Part shown: positions 7,212-15,275 of the stretch, piece by piece
Position numbering within the stretch: the first letter of the stretch is position 1
Layout of the letters: each line of letters opens with the position of its first letter
Source of the DNA: Collinsella aerofaciens
Lineage (GTDB): Bacteria > Actinomycetota > Coriobacteriia > Coriobacteriales > Coriobacteriaceae
Direction of reading: 5' to 3'
Assembly (NCBI GenBank): GCA_905213325.1
Contig: CAJMHW010000033.1
Location: 1-19,158 of the forward strand
Length of the DNA stretch: 19,158 nucleotides
Made by a program: the position numbers and the translations under genes
Notes under the pieces: generated by a model
The model's input: only the letters and a program-made list of their open reading frames with translations
Databases searched by the model: none
What the model was told of the DNA's origin: nothing

Positions 7212-8111
7212 ATGAGCGAGAACGTGACGAACACTGCCGCGACCGCGTCCGACCAGGCAACAGCGCCTACCATCGAGATCGCCGCCCACGCCGGCACTTG
7301 CTACGGCGTACAGCGTGCGCTCGATATGGCGCTGGCCGCCGCGCCGCAGGCAGGGGAGTGCACTCAGGTCCATACCTTGGGTCCGCTCATCCATAACCCC
7401 ATCGTGGTGCGCGAGCTCGCTGAGGCAGGCATTGGCCTGGCCGAGAACCTGGACGACGCCGCAACCGGCACCGTAATCATCCGCGCCCACGGCGTGGTGC
7501 CGCAGGTGATTGATGCTGCCCGCACGCGCGGCCTCAACGTGGTCGACGCCACCTGCCCCTACGTGAAGAAGGTCCATATGGCAGCCGAGCGCCTGGTGCG
7601 CGAGGGCTACCGCGTGGTGGTCGTAGGCGAGCCAGGCCATCCCGAGGTGGAGGGCATCCTGGGCCACGCCGGCAATGATGCGCAGGTCGTGAGCTGTGCC
7701 GCCGACGCCAACGCTTTGTCGCTCAAGGGCAAGGTGGGCCTAGTTGTGCAGACCACCCAGACTGCGCAGAACCTCGCCGAGGTCGTGGCTGCTATCACCC
7801 CGCGCGTGCAGGAGCTGCGTGTGATCAACACCATCTGCGCCGCCACGAGTGAGCGTCAACAGGCAGCAGCCACACTTGCCAACCGCTGCGACTGCATGGT
7901 CGTCGTGGGCGGCAAGAACTCGGGCAACACCCGCCGCCTGGCGCAGATTTGCGCAGACGCCTGCGAGCGCACGCATCACATCGAGGAAGCTTCCGAGCTC
8001 CAGGCCGCGTGGTTTGCTGACGCTCACCACATCGGCATCACCGCCGGAGCCTCCACCCCGCAAGAACACATCGAACGAGCCGTCGCTCGCATCAAGGAGC
8101 TTTGCCGCTAA
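7212..8111 (+). CDS. ispH: 4-hydroxy-3-methylbut-2-enyl diphosphate reductase
   Basis: IspH is the last enzyme of the MEP pathway. It reduces HMBPP to IPP and DMAPP with a [4Fe-4S] cluster. The three cluster cysteines are visible: Cys30 in HAGTCYGVQRAL, Cys115 in VDATCPYVKKVH and Cys209 in NTICAATSERQ. Substrate-binding motifs are also present, namely LGPLIHNP, IIRAHGV, GHPEVEGI, VQTTQT, VVGGKNSGNTRRL and TAGASTPQ. I use ATG 7212, two bases after the plsC-like stop. An upstream in-frame start at 7182 would add only 10 residues inside the previous gene. There is a non-conserved Ala/Thr-rich N-terminus of about 20 residues. Length is 299 aa, normal for the family. Confidence 0.95.
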   Translation: MSENVTNTAATASDQATAPTIEIAAHAGTCYGVQRALDMALAAAPQAGECTQVHTLGPLIHNPIVVRELAEAGIGLAENLDDAATGTVIIRAHGVVPQVIDAARTRGLNVVDATCPYVKKVHMAAERLVREGYRVVVVGEPGHPEVEGILGHAGNDAQVVSCAADANALSLKGKVGLVVQTTQTAQNLAEVVAAITPRVQELRVINTICAATSERQQAAATLANRCDCMVVVGGKNSGNTRRLAQICADACERTHHIEEASELQAAWFADAHHIGITAGASTPQEHIERAVARIKELCR

Positions 8112-8113
8112 TC

Positions 8114-9556
8114 ATGGACCAGACCGTACCCTCATACGCCGCCGAGGTGGCCGATTACGGGCGCAGCCGCGACCCCGAGCCGGGTGAGGGCGCGCTCGTA
8201 AAGAACGTGCGTCCCGAATCGCCCGCGTGGGATGTGGGTATTGAGCCGGGCATGCGCGTGCTCACGGTCAATGGCGAGCAGCTCACCGACATGATTGTGT
8301 GGCTCTGGGAGGCCGACGACGACACCGTCGAGTTGGAGGTTTTCGACCCGCGCGACAACACCATCACCTCCGTCGAGCTCGACCGCTTCCCGGGCGAGGA
8401 CTGGGGCCTTGAGTTCGACGGCCCCATCTTCGACGGCATGCGTACCTGCGTCAACGCCTGCGTGTTCTGCTTTATGACCATGCTCCCCAAGGGCGGTCGC
8501 TCCACGCTCTACATCCGCGACGACGACTATCGTCTGAGCTTTTTGCAGGGCAACTTTGTCACGCTCACGAACCTCTCCGACGAGGACGTGCAAAACGTCA
8601 TCGACCGCAATATGAGCCCCATGAACGTGTCGGTCCATGCTGTGAGCCCCGACGTCCGCCGCCGCATGATGGGCCGCAACGCCCAGCGAGGCATGGACGT
8701 ACTCGAAGCCATCATGGCCGCCGGCATCGAGATTCACGCGCAGATCGTGTTGTGCCCCGGCATGAACGACGGCGAGGAGCTGGAAAAGACTCTGCGCTTT
8801 TGTGAGGAGCACGAGCAAATCACCAGCCTGGGCATTGTGCCGCTCGGTTTTACCAAGCATCAGAACCGTTTTAGCTGGTCCTACAGCGACAAACCCGAGC
8901 TGGCACGCGAGACCATCGCCATGATCCGACCGTTCCAGGACCGCGCCTATGAGCGCTTTGGCCGCCACACCTTCCAGATGAGCGACGAGTTCTATCTGGA
9001 CGCCGGCATCGATCCTCCCGAGGCAGACTTTTACGACGGCTATCCGCAGTACTACGACGGCATCGGCATGATCCGCTCGTATCTGGATGAGACCGACGAC
9101 GTGTTGACTACCGATGCCGAGCGACTGGCCCGCGTCCGCGAGGCCATCGCCGCCCGCAACCATGGTCTCCTGTGCCTCTCCGGCGCCAGCGCGCGCGACA
9201 CCGTGGCGCGCTTTGTGGAGTCGCCCCAGGGACTCGCCGGCACCGTCACAGCCATCAAGAACTGCTACTTTGGCGGCAACGTGGACGTGACCGGCCTCAT
9301 CGTTGCGTGTGACATTCTGGAGCAGCTGCCCCAAGACCTGTCGGGGGTTATGCTCTTTGTGCCTAAGCTCATGTTCAACGCTGACGGCATGACGCTTGAC
9401 GAGTATCATCGTGACGATTTACTCGCAAGCCTTACCAGTCGCGGCGCCGAGGTTCATGTGGTGTCGACCATGCCGCATGAGCTGCTCGATACCCTGGAGC
9501 GCATCCTTGGCATTGTGCCCGCAGACTCTAACACTTCCACTGACCCTACCCATTAA
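8114..9556 (+). CDS. DUF512 family protein with PDZ and radical-SAM-like Fe-S domains
   Basis: The N-terminal 85 or so residues resemble a PDZ domain (VKNVRPESPAWDVGIEPGMR, VLTVNGEQLTDMI). A Cys cluster follows, C112-x3-C116-x2-C119 (CVNACVFC), the CxxxCxxC pattern that binds a radical-SAM [4Fe-4S] cluster. The TLSD-like segment and the MNVSVHAVSPDVRRRMMGRN strand are typical of a radical-SAM barrel. The C-terminal half (QMSDEFYLDAG, then LCLSGASARDTV, FGGNVDVTGLIVACDI, and FVPKLMFNADGMTLD) matches what I know as DUF512. The reaction is not known. The gene starts 2 bases after the ispH stop. An AAGGAG at 8094-8099 is rather far away (14 bases), and a TTG at 8102 is too close to it. Proximity to der, plsY and gpsA is usual for this family in Gram-positives. 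Confidence 0.87.
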   Translation: MDQTVPSYAAEVADYGRSRDPEPGEGALVKNVRPESPAWDVGIEPGMRVLTVNGEQLTDMIVWLWEADDDTVELEVFDPRDNTITSVELDRFPGEDWGLEFDGPIFDGMRTCVNACVFCFMTMLPKGGRSTLYIRDDDYRLSFLQGNFVTLTNLSDEDVQNVIDRNMSPMNVSVHAVSPDVRRRMMGRNAQRGMDVLEAIMAAGIEIHAQIVLCPGMNDGEELEKTLRFCEEHEQITSLGIVPLGFTKHQNRFSWSYSDKPELARETIAMIRPFQDRAYERFGRHTFQMSDEFYLDAGIDPPEADFYDGYPQYYDGIGMIRSYLDETDDVLTTDAERLARVREAIAARNHGLLCLSGASARDTVARFVESPQGLAGTVTAIKNCYFGGNVDVTGLIVACDILEQLPQDLSGVMLFVPKLMFNADGMTLDEYHRDDLLASLTSRGAEVHVVSTMPHELLDTLERILGIVPADSNTSTDPTH

Positions 9557-9566
9557 AGGAGTGCAG

Positions 9567-10901
9567 ATGAAACCTATCGTCGCCGTCGTCGGACGCCCCA
9601 ACGTGGGCAAGTCCACGCTCGTTAACCGCCTGGCCCAGACCTCGGACGCCATCGTCCACGAGTCTCGCGGCGTCACGCGCGACCGCTCGTATCACACGGC
9701 CGATTGGAACGGCCGCGAGTTCACCATCGTCGACACGGGCGGTATCGAGCCGCTCAAGAGCGACGACGTCTTTGCCACGTCCATCCGCGACCAGGCGCTC
9801 GCCGCCGCCGAGGAAGCCGCAGTCATCCTGTTTGTGGTCGATGGCCGCACCGGCGTCACCGAGGAGGACGAGTCGGTCGCCCGCATGCTCAAGCGCTGCG
9901 ACAAGCCGGTCTTTCTGCTGGTGAACAAGCTCGACAACCCCGATCGCGAAAACGACAGCATCTGGGAGTTCTATTCGCTCGGCATCGGTGAGCCCACGCC
10001 GCTCTCGGCCCTGCATGGCCACGGCACGGGCGACCTGCTCGATGATATCGTGGCCCTGCTTCCGGAGGAAGAGGACGAGGTCGCCGATGAGTTCCCCGAC
10101 GCGCTGAACGTCGCCATCATCGGCCGCCCCAACGCCGGTAAGTCGTCGCTGTTCAACCGCATCTTGGGCGCCGACCGCTCCATCGTCTCGAACATCGCCG
10201 GCACCACGCGCGACGCCATCGACACCGTCGTGGAGCGCAACGGCAAGCATTACCGCATGGTCGACACCGCGGGCATTCGCAAGAAGAGCGCCGTGTACGA
10301 GAACATCGAGTACTACTCGATGGTCCGCGGCCTGCGCGCCATCGACCGCGCCGACGTGGCGCTGCTCGTCGTTGACGCCTCCGTGGGCGTTACCGAGCAG
10401 GACCAGAAGGTCATGGGCCTTGCCATCGAGCGCGGTTGCGCCATCGTGGTGCTGCTCAACAAGTGGGACTTGCTCGACGACGACCGTAAGCGCGAGGCCT
10501 GCATGGAGACCATCGACCGCCGTCTGGGCGTCATGGCTCCCTGGGCCCAGTACCTGCGCATCTCTGCCCTCACTGGCCGCAGCGTCGAGAAGATCTGGGC
10601 AATGGTAGACGCTGCCGAGAAGACGCGCTCGCAGAAGATTAGCACGTCACGCCTCAACACGTTCCTCACCGACCTGCGCGAGTTCGGTCATACCGTGGTG
10701 GACGGCAAGCGCCGCCTGCGTATGCACTACGTGACCCAGACGGGCGTCAACCCGCCGACGTTCACATTCTTCGTCAACCACAGCGATCTGGTCAACGACA
10801 CCTACCAGCGCTACGTGGAGAACCGCATGCGCTCGACCTTCGACTTTGCCGGCACACCCATTCGACTCTTCTTTAGGAAGAAGGAGCAAAAGGATGCATA
10901 A
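9567..10901 (+). CDS. der: Ribosome biogenesis GTPase Der (EngA)
   Basis: Der is a double GTPase needed for 50S subunit maturation. The first G domain has GRPNVGKST (residues 9-17), DTGG and NKLD. The second has GRPNAGKSS (186-194), DTAGIRKKS and NKWD. An acidic linker (LLPEEEDEVADEF) joins them. The C-terminal KH-like domain is complete, ending in PIRLFFRKKE. AAAGGAG lies four bases before ATG 9567, so I reject a longer in-frame start at 9396 that would run through the previous gene. Length is 444 aa, normal. The last 8 bases overlap the plsY start. Confidence 0.97.
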   Translation: MKPIVAVVGRPNVGKSTLVNRLAQTSDAIVHESRGVTRDRSYHTADWNGREFTIVDTGGIEPLKSDDVFATSIRDQALAAAEEAAVILFVVDGRTGVTEEDESVARMLKRCDKPVFLLVNKLDNPDRENDSIWEFYSLGIGEPTPLSALHGHGTGDLLDDIVALLPEEEDEVADEFPDALNVAIIGRPNAGKSSLFNRILGADRSIVSNIAGTTRDAIDTVVERNGKHYRMVDTAGIRKKSAVYENIEYYSMVRGLRAIDRADVALLVVDASVGVTEQDQKVMGLAIERGCAIVVLLNKWDLLDDDRKREACMETIDRRLGVMAPWAQYLRISALTGRSVEKIWAMVDAAEKTRSQKISTSRLNTFLTDLREFGHTVVDGKRRLRMHYVTQTGVNPPTFTFFVNHSDLVNDTYQRYVENRMRSTFDFAGTPIRLFFRKKEQKDA

Positions 10902-11577
10902 TCCGATTCTGCTGACCGCCATCTGCGCCGTGGTATCGTTCTTTATCGGAGCGATTCCGTTTGGCCTGATCCTGGGCCGCGTGTTCAACCATACGGATAT
11001 TCGCAAGGCGGGCTCCGGCAACATCGGCACCACCAACGCACTGCGTGTGGCCGGTCCCAAGGTCGCCGCGCTCACCCTGCTGCTCGACTGCCTTAAGGGC
11101 GCCATCTGCGTCCTTATCGCGCGTCCGCTCATCGCGAGCGTGGGCTATGGTTTTCCGCCGAGCATTATGGCTCCGGGTGCCGCCGGCGATTGGATGCTCG
11201 GCGTCATTTGCCTGGCTGCCGTGTGGGGACACATCTTCTCGCCCTACCTCAACTTCCACGGCGGCAAGGGTATCGCCGTTGGTCTGGGTGTCATCCTCGC
11301 CTGGTACTGGCCTATTGGCCTGTCGCTGCTGGGCATGTTTATCGTGGCCGTCGCCATCACCAAGTTTGTGTCGGTGGGCTCACTCGCCGCTGCCATCGGA
11401 CTTCCCATCGCTGCTTGCGCGGTCTTTCCGTACAGCAGCCTGGGGCTCAAGTTCTGCATGGCGATGATCGGCATCACCGTGGTATGGGCCCATCGCGCGA
11501 ACATCAAAAAGCTCATGACCGGTAAGGAGTCCAAGCTCTCGTTTACCAAGCGCGTCACCGAGCCCGACGATAAGTAG
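10894..11577 (+). CDS. plsY: Glycerol-3-phosphate acyltransferase PlsY
   Basis: PlsY is a polytopic inner-membrane enzyme that acylates glycerol-3-phosphate from acyl-phosphate, giving lysophosphatidic acid. It has the three conserved loops: GSGNIGTTNALRV (about residues 33-45), the HGGKGIAVGLG block (about 122-132) and the cytoplasmic WAHRANIKKL end. About five hydrophobic segments are present. The start is the ATG at 10894, with AAGGAG at 10881-10886. It overlaps the end of der by 8 bases, so translation is coupled. No plsX, the usual source of acyl-phosphate, is visible in this window. Length (227 aa) is slightly above the usual 200, through a longer loop near residues 80-100. Confidence 0.95.
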   Translation: MHNPILLTAICAVVSFFIGAIPFGLILGRVFNHTDIRKAGSGNIGTTNALRVAGPKVAALTLLLDCLKGAICVLIARPLIASVGYGFPPSIMAPGAAGDWMLGVICLAAVWGHIFSPYLNFHGGKGIAVGLGVILAWYWPIGLSLLGMFIVAVAITKFVSVGSLAAAIGLPIAACAVFPYSSLGLKFCMAMIGITVVWAHRANIKKLMTGKESKLSFTKRVTEPDDK

Positions 11578-11586
11578 GAGAGAGTC

Positions 11587-12594
11587 ATGAATGTTGCGCT
11601 GATTGGCTCCGGCTCCTGGGGAACCGCCGTCGCCGGCCTTGCCGCCGCTCGAGCCGAGCGCGTGACCATGTGGGCCCATAGCGAGCAGACGGCCGCCGGC
11701 ATCAATTGCGAGCATCGCAACCCCCGGTATCTGGTGGGCTACGAGCTGCCCAGCAACGTTGTCGCCACGACGGACTTGGCCCAGGCGCTCGAAGGCGCCG
11801 AGGCCATCATCTTTGCCGTTCCTTCGACGCACCTTCGCAGCGTGTGCCACCAGGCCGCGCCCTATATCGCCGCCGATATCCCGGTGCTCTGCCTCACCAA
11901 GGGAATTGAGCCCGAGTCCGGCCTGCTCATGAGCGAGGTCATCGCCAGCGAGATCGGCAACGAGGCACGTGTTGCGGCGCTCTCGGGCCCCAACCATGCC
12001 GAGGAGATTTGCCGCGGCGGGCTTTCTGCCGCCGTCATCGCCAGCAAAGATCCACAGGTAGGGGAGACCTTTAAGGACCTGCTCCTATCCACGGCATTCC
12101 GCATCTACCTGTCGCAGGACATGACCGGCGTCGAAGTTTGCGGCGCCATGAAAAACGTCATCGCTATCGTATGCGGCATCTCCGCCGGCTCGGGCGCAGG
12201 TGACAACACGCTTGCCCTCATCATGACGCGCGGCTTGGCCGAGATCAGCCGTCTGGTGCACGCCCGCGGCGGTCAAGCCATGACCTGCATGGGTCTTGCC
12301 GGCATGGGTGACCTCATTGCCACCTGCACCTCCGAGCATTCGCGCAACCGCACCTTTGGCTACGAGTTTGCCCACGGCGTGTCGCTCGACGAGTATCAGA
12401 CGCGCACGCATATGGTGGTCGAGGGCGCCGTCGCGGCGCGCAGCGTCAGCGAACTCGCCCGTTCACTGGGCGTAGACATTCCGCTCACCTTTGCCGTGGA
12501 GCAAACGCTCTACAACGGTGTTACTTTGGATAGGGCGCTCGAAATTCTCACCGACCGCGTCCCTTCTCAAGAGTTCTACGGACTCACCGACTAG
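11587..12594 (+). CDS. gpsA: NAD(P)-dependent glycerol-3-phosphate dehydrogenase
   Basis: GpsA reduces dihydroxyacetone phosphate to glycerol-3-phosphate, the substrate of PlsY encoded just upstream. The Rossmann motif GSGSWGTAVAGLAA starts at residue 7. ALSGPNHAEEI and CGAMKNVIAIVCGI (with the catalytic Lys189) follow. The C-terminal domain contains GLAGMGDLIATCTSEHSRNR, which is diagnostic. Length is 335 aa, as usual. TAGGAGAG lies six or so bases before the ATG and the gap to plsY is 9 bases, so the two are very likely cotranscribed. Confidence 0.97.
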   Translation: MNVALIGSGSWGTAVAGLAAARAERVTMWAHSEQTAAGINCEHRNPRYLVGYELPSNVVATTDLAQALEGAEAIIFAVPSTHLRSVCHQAAPYIAADIPVLCLTKGIEPESGLLMSEVIASEIGNEARVAALSGPNHAEEICRGGLSAAVIASKDPQVGETFKDLLLSTAFRIYLSQDMTGVEVCGAMKNVIAIVCGISAGSGAGDNTLALIMTRGLAEISRLVHARGGQAMTCMGLAGMGDLIATCTSEHSRNRTFGYEFAHGVSLDEYQTRTHMVVEGAVAARSVSELARSLGVDIPLTFAVEQTLYNGVTLDRALEILTDRVPSQEFYGLTD

Positions 12595-12612
12595 CGCAGA
12601 AAGGCTTCTACC

Positions 12613-13284
12613 ATGGGTTCCATTAAAATCGCTCCGTCCGTCCTTTCGGCCGACATGGCCAACCTCAAGGGCGAGCTCGACAAGATCGCCGGCGCCGACT
12701 ACGTGCACTTCGACGTTATGGATGGTCACTTTACCGGCAACCTGACCTTTGGCGTTGACATCCTTAAGGCCGTCAAGCGCTCCACCGACGTGCCGGTCGA
12801 CGCGCACCTGATGGTGTCGAACCCCGACGAGACGGTCGATTGGTACGCCGACGCCGGTGCCGACATGATCACCGTGCACTACGAGGCCTCCACGCACCTG
12901 CACCGCACGCTCACCCATCTGCAGCAGCGCGGCGTCAAGGCCGGCGTGGTGCTCAACCCCGCCACCCCCGTGTGCGTACTCGAGAGCATCATCGACGTCG
13001 TCGACATGGTGCTGCTGATGAGCGTGAACCCGGGCTTTGGTGGCCAGAGCTTTATCCCGGGCACCATCGCTAAGCTCCACGAGCTCAAGGCCATGTGCGA
13101 GCGCCACGGCGTGTCGCCCATGATCGAGGTCGACGGCGGCATCTCTTCCAAAAACATCGCCGAGGTCGTCAAGGCCGGCGCAAATGTTCTGGTGGCCGGT
13201 TCCGCCGTATTTAAGTCCGAAGATCCCGCCGCCGAGGTTGCGCTGCTGCAAAAGCTGGGCAACGAGGCTGCACAGGAGGCATAA
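12613..13284 (+). CDS. rpe: Ribulose-phosphate 3-epimerase
   Basis: Rpe interconverts ribulose 5-phosphate and xylulose 5-phosphate in the pentose phosphate pathway. It is a TIM barrel of 223 aa. The metal ligands are visible: His32 and Asp34 (HFDVMDGHF), His65 (VDAHLMV) and Asp174 (IEVDGGI). Asp34 and Asp174 are the acid-base pair. MSVNPGFGGQSFIPGT is the family signature. AAAGG lies upstream of the ATG, 18 bases after gpsA. The C-terminus ends in a short Ala/Glu-rich helix. Confidence 0.96.
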   Translation: MGSIKIAPSVLSADMANLKGELDKIAGADYVHFDVMDGHFTGNLTFGVDILKAVKRSTDVPVDAHLMVSNPDETVDWYADAGADMITVHYEASTHLHRTLTHLQQRGVKAGVVLNPATPVCVLESIIDVVDMVLLMSVNPGFGGQSFIPGTIAKLHELKAMCERHGVSPMIEVDGGISSKNIAEVVKAGANVLVAGSAVFKSEDPAAEVALLQKLGNEAAQEA

Positions 13285-13290
13285 ACCCTT

Positions 13291-14469
13291 ATGACCGCAG
13301 GTCAAAACCGCATACCCGTGAATCTTGACTACGCCGCCTCGACGCCTATGCGCGCCGAGGCTCTCCTTGCGCAGCGTGAGTACGACGATAGCGAGCTTGC
13401 AGGCGTCAACCCCAACTCGCTGCATTCGCTCGGCCGCAAGGCCGCTGCGCGCCTTGAAGTCGCGCGTCGCGAGATTGCCCGCAGCTTTGGCGCGCGCGTC
13501 CGTCCGTCCGAGATCATCTTGACCAACGGCGGTACCGAGGCAAACCAGCTTGCGCTCCTCGGACTTGCCGAGGGCGCCCGTCAGCGCGATCGCAAGCGCG
13601 ACCGCGTGATCGTGTCGGCGATCGAGCACGATTCAATTCTGGACAACCTGCCGCTGCTGCGTGCTGCCGGCTTTACCGTCGACCTGGTGCAGCCCTGCCG
13701 CGCGGGCTACATTGAGCCTGCCACGCTTGTCGAGCTGCTCGGCGAAGACGTGGCGCTCGTGAGCATTATGGTTGCTAACAACGAGACCGGCGTGTTGCAG
13801 CCCATCCGCGAGCTGGCCGCGGCCGCACATGCTGCCGGCGCCCTGTTTCATACCGATGCCATCCAAGGCTACTTGCATATTCCGCTCGATGTCACCGAGC
13901 TGGGCGTCGATGCTATGACCGTTGCCGCGCACAAGATCGGCGGCCCCGTAGCATCCGGCGCACTCTACCTTAAGAACCGCACGCCGCTGCGTCCGCGCAT
14001 CTTTGGCGGTGGACAGGAAGCCGGACGTCGTGCCGGCACGCAGGACCTGCGCACGCAGCTGGCCTTTGCCGCTGCCGCCCGCACGCTGGCGCCCCGCGTA
14101 GCCCAGGAGCGTACGACGCTGCAAGCTCTTTCCGACAAGCTCTACGCCACGCTTGCGGCTCATCCGCGTATTCATGCCACCATGGGCGACTACGCACAGG
14201 CCGATCGTCTGCCGGGCATGGTTTCCATCTACGTCGACGGCATGGACTCCGAGGAGCTCATCATCAAGCTCGACGCCGCTGGCTTTGAGGTATCGGCAGG
14301 CTCGGCGTGCTCAAGCGGCAGTATGGACCCCAGCCACGTTTTGAGCGCGATGGGCATCGGTCGCGAGCAGGCATTGGGCGCACTGCGCATTTCCTTTGAT
14401 GACCGCGTGAATCCGGGCGATCTGGACGAGTTTGCCCAGACGCTGCTCTCGATCGTAGGCGCCGCATGA
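13291..14469 (+). CDS. Cysteine desulfurase (NifS/IscS type, aminotransferase class V)
   Basis: This PLP enzyme should take sulfur from cysteine for Fe-S clusters or thiolation. The N-terminal LDYAASTPMR strand is typical. ILTNGGTEANQLAL, SAIEHDSIL, NNETGVLQPI and HTDAIQGY follow in the right order. The PLP lysine is Lys215 in AAHKIGGP. The catalytic loop cysteine is Cys340 in SAGSACSSGSMDPSHVL, the NifS/IscS rather than SufS layout. Length is 392 aa. AGGAGG at 13274-13279 is 11 bases before the ATG. No iscU, thiI or mnmA is adjacent, so the acceptor is unknown. IspH and the radical-SAM protein in the same run need Fe-S clusters. The end overlaps the next gene by 4 bases (ATGA). Confidence 0.93.
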   Translation: MTAGQNRIPVNLDYAASTPMRAEALLAQREYDDSELAGVNPNSLHSLGRKAAARLEVARREIARSFGARVRPSEIILTNGGTEANQLALLGLAEGARQRDRKRDRVIVSAIEHDSILDNLPLLRAAGFTVDLVQPCRAGYIEPATLVELLGEDVALVSIMVANNETGVLQPIRELAAAAHAAGALFHTDAIQGYLHIPLDVTELGVDAMTVAAHKIGGPVASGALYLKNRTPLRPRIFGGGQEAGRRAGTQDLRTQLAFAAAARTLAPRVAQERTTLQALSDKLYATLAAHPRIHATMGDYAQADRLPGMVSIYVDGMDSEELIIKLDAAGFEVSAGSACSSGSMDPSHVLSAMGIGREQALGALRISFDDRVNPGDLDEFAQTLLSIVGAA

Positions 14470-15275
14470 TCGTCGCCGAGCTTGAGCGCGCGCTGCTGGC
14501 ACGCTATCCCAAAACCGATGCCGAGAGTTGGGACCATGTAGGACTCTCCGTCGGCGACCCTGCCGCGGAGATTACCGGTGTTGCCTGCGCACTCGATGCG
14601 ACCGAAGCCAATGTGCACCGCGCCCAGGAGGCCGGCGCCAACGTGCTGCTGACGCATCACCCCATCTATATCAAGGCACCCGAGGCGTTTTGTCCGGCGG
14701 ATGCCACGCGTCCCCAGTGCAGCGCGGCGCTCTATGAGGCGGTCCGATGCGGCGTGAGCATTATCTCGCTCCACACCAACTTGGACCGCTCGCACGAAGC
14801 CCGTGTCTGTCTGAGCAAGCTGCTGCGTTCCGCACCCGTGAGCTCACTGGAGCACATGGGCGACCCCGAGGCAACCGGCCTGGGCGCACTTGCAACGCTC
14901 AACGACCCGTGCACGTTGCGCGATCTTGCCACCCGTGCTGCCACGGCCTTCGGCAGCGACCCGCGCGTATGGGGCGAAGTTGATCGCCCGTGCCACACCG
15001 TCGCCATTTTGGGCGGCTCCCTGGGCGACTTTGGAGAGCTCGCCATCGCCGCGGGCGCAGATGTTGTCGTGACGGGCGAGGCGGGCTACCACGCGGCGCA
15101 AGACCTCGCCTTGCGCGGGCTGCCGGTGATCTTGCTCGGCCACGACCGCTCCGAGGAGCCGTTCGTTGATATATTGATGAACTCTGCAGTTGACGCCGGG
15201 GTCGACCCCCGTCATGCGATTAAAATACTGAACCCTTGCCAATGGTGGACTGTGACAAAAGGAGAGAACTTATGA
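14466..15275 (+). CDS. Nif3-like dinuclear metal center protein
   Basis: This belongs to the Nif3/YqfO/YbgI family of ring-shaped hexamers with a two-metal site, whose cellular function is unsettled. Metal-binding motifs are visible: LLTHHPI with His64 and His65, ISLHTNLDRS, and the C-terminal TGEAGYHAAQDLALRGLPVI followed by LLGHDRSEEPF. The N-terminal SWDHVGLSVGDP stretch is also typical. Length is 269 aa, without the PII-like insert found in Bacillus YqfO. It overlaps the cysteine desulfurase gene by an ATGA and the next gene by another ATGA, so all three are translationally coupled. Pairing with a C4 zinc-ribbon gene downstream is known in Actinobacteria. Confidence 0.92.
   Translation: MIVAELERALLARYPKTDAESWDHVGLSVGDPAAEITGVACALDATEANVHRAQEAGANVLLTHHPIYIKAPEAFCPADATRPQCSAALYEAVRCGVSIISLHTNLDRSHEARVCLSKLLRSAPVSSLEHMGDPEATGLGALATLNDPCTLRDLATRAATAFGSDPRVWGEVDRPCHTVAILGGSLGDFGELAIAAGADVVVTGEAGYHAAQDLALRGLPVILLGHDRSEEPFVDILMNSAVDAGVDPRHAIKILNPCQWWTVTKGENL

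Noticed and set aside
8132..9409. A 425-codon open frame on the - strand opposite the DUF512 gene
   Set aside because: It mirrors the codon pattern of a high-GC gene on the other strand. The translation has no known motif, and the + strand frame has PDZ and CxxxCxxC features plus correct operon spacing.
9396..9566. Upstream extension of der in the same frame
   Set aside because: It overlaps the 3' end of the DUF512 gene by 161 bases and has no binding site. AAAGGAG just before ATG 9567 and the usual Der N-terminus set the start.
15236..15271. Longer start for the zinc-ribbon protein
   Set aside because: The extra 12 residues lie within the Nif3-like gene and are not family-like, while GGAGAG is correctly spaced for ATG 15272.
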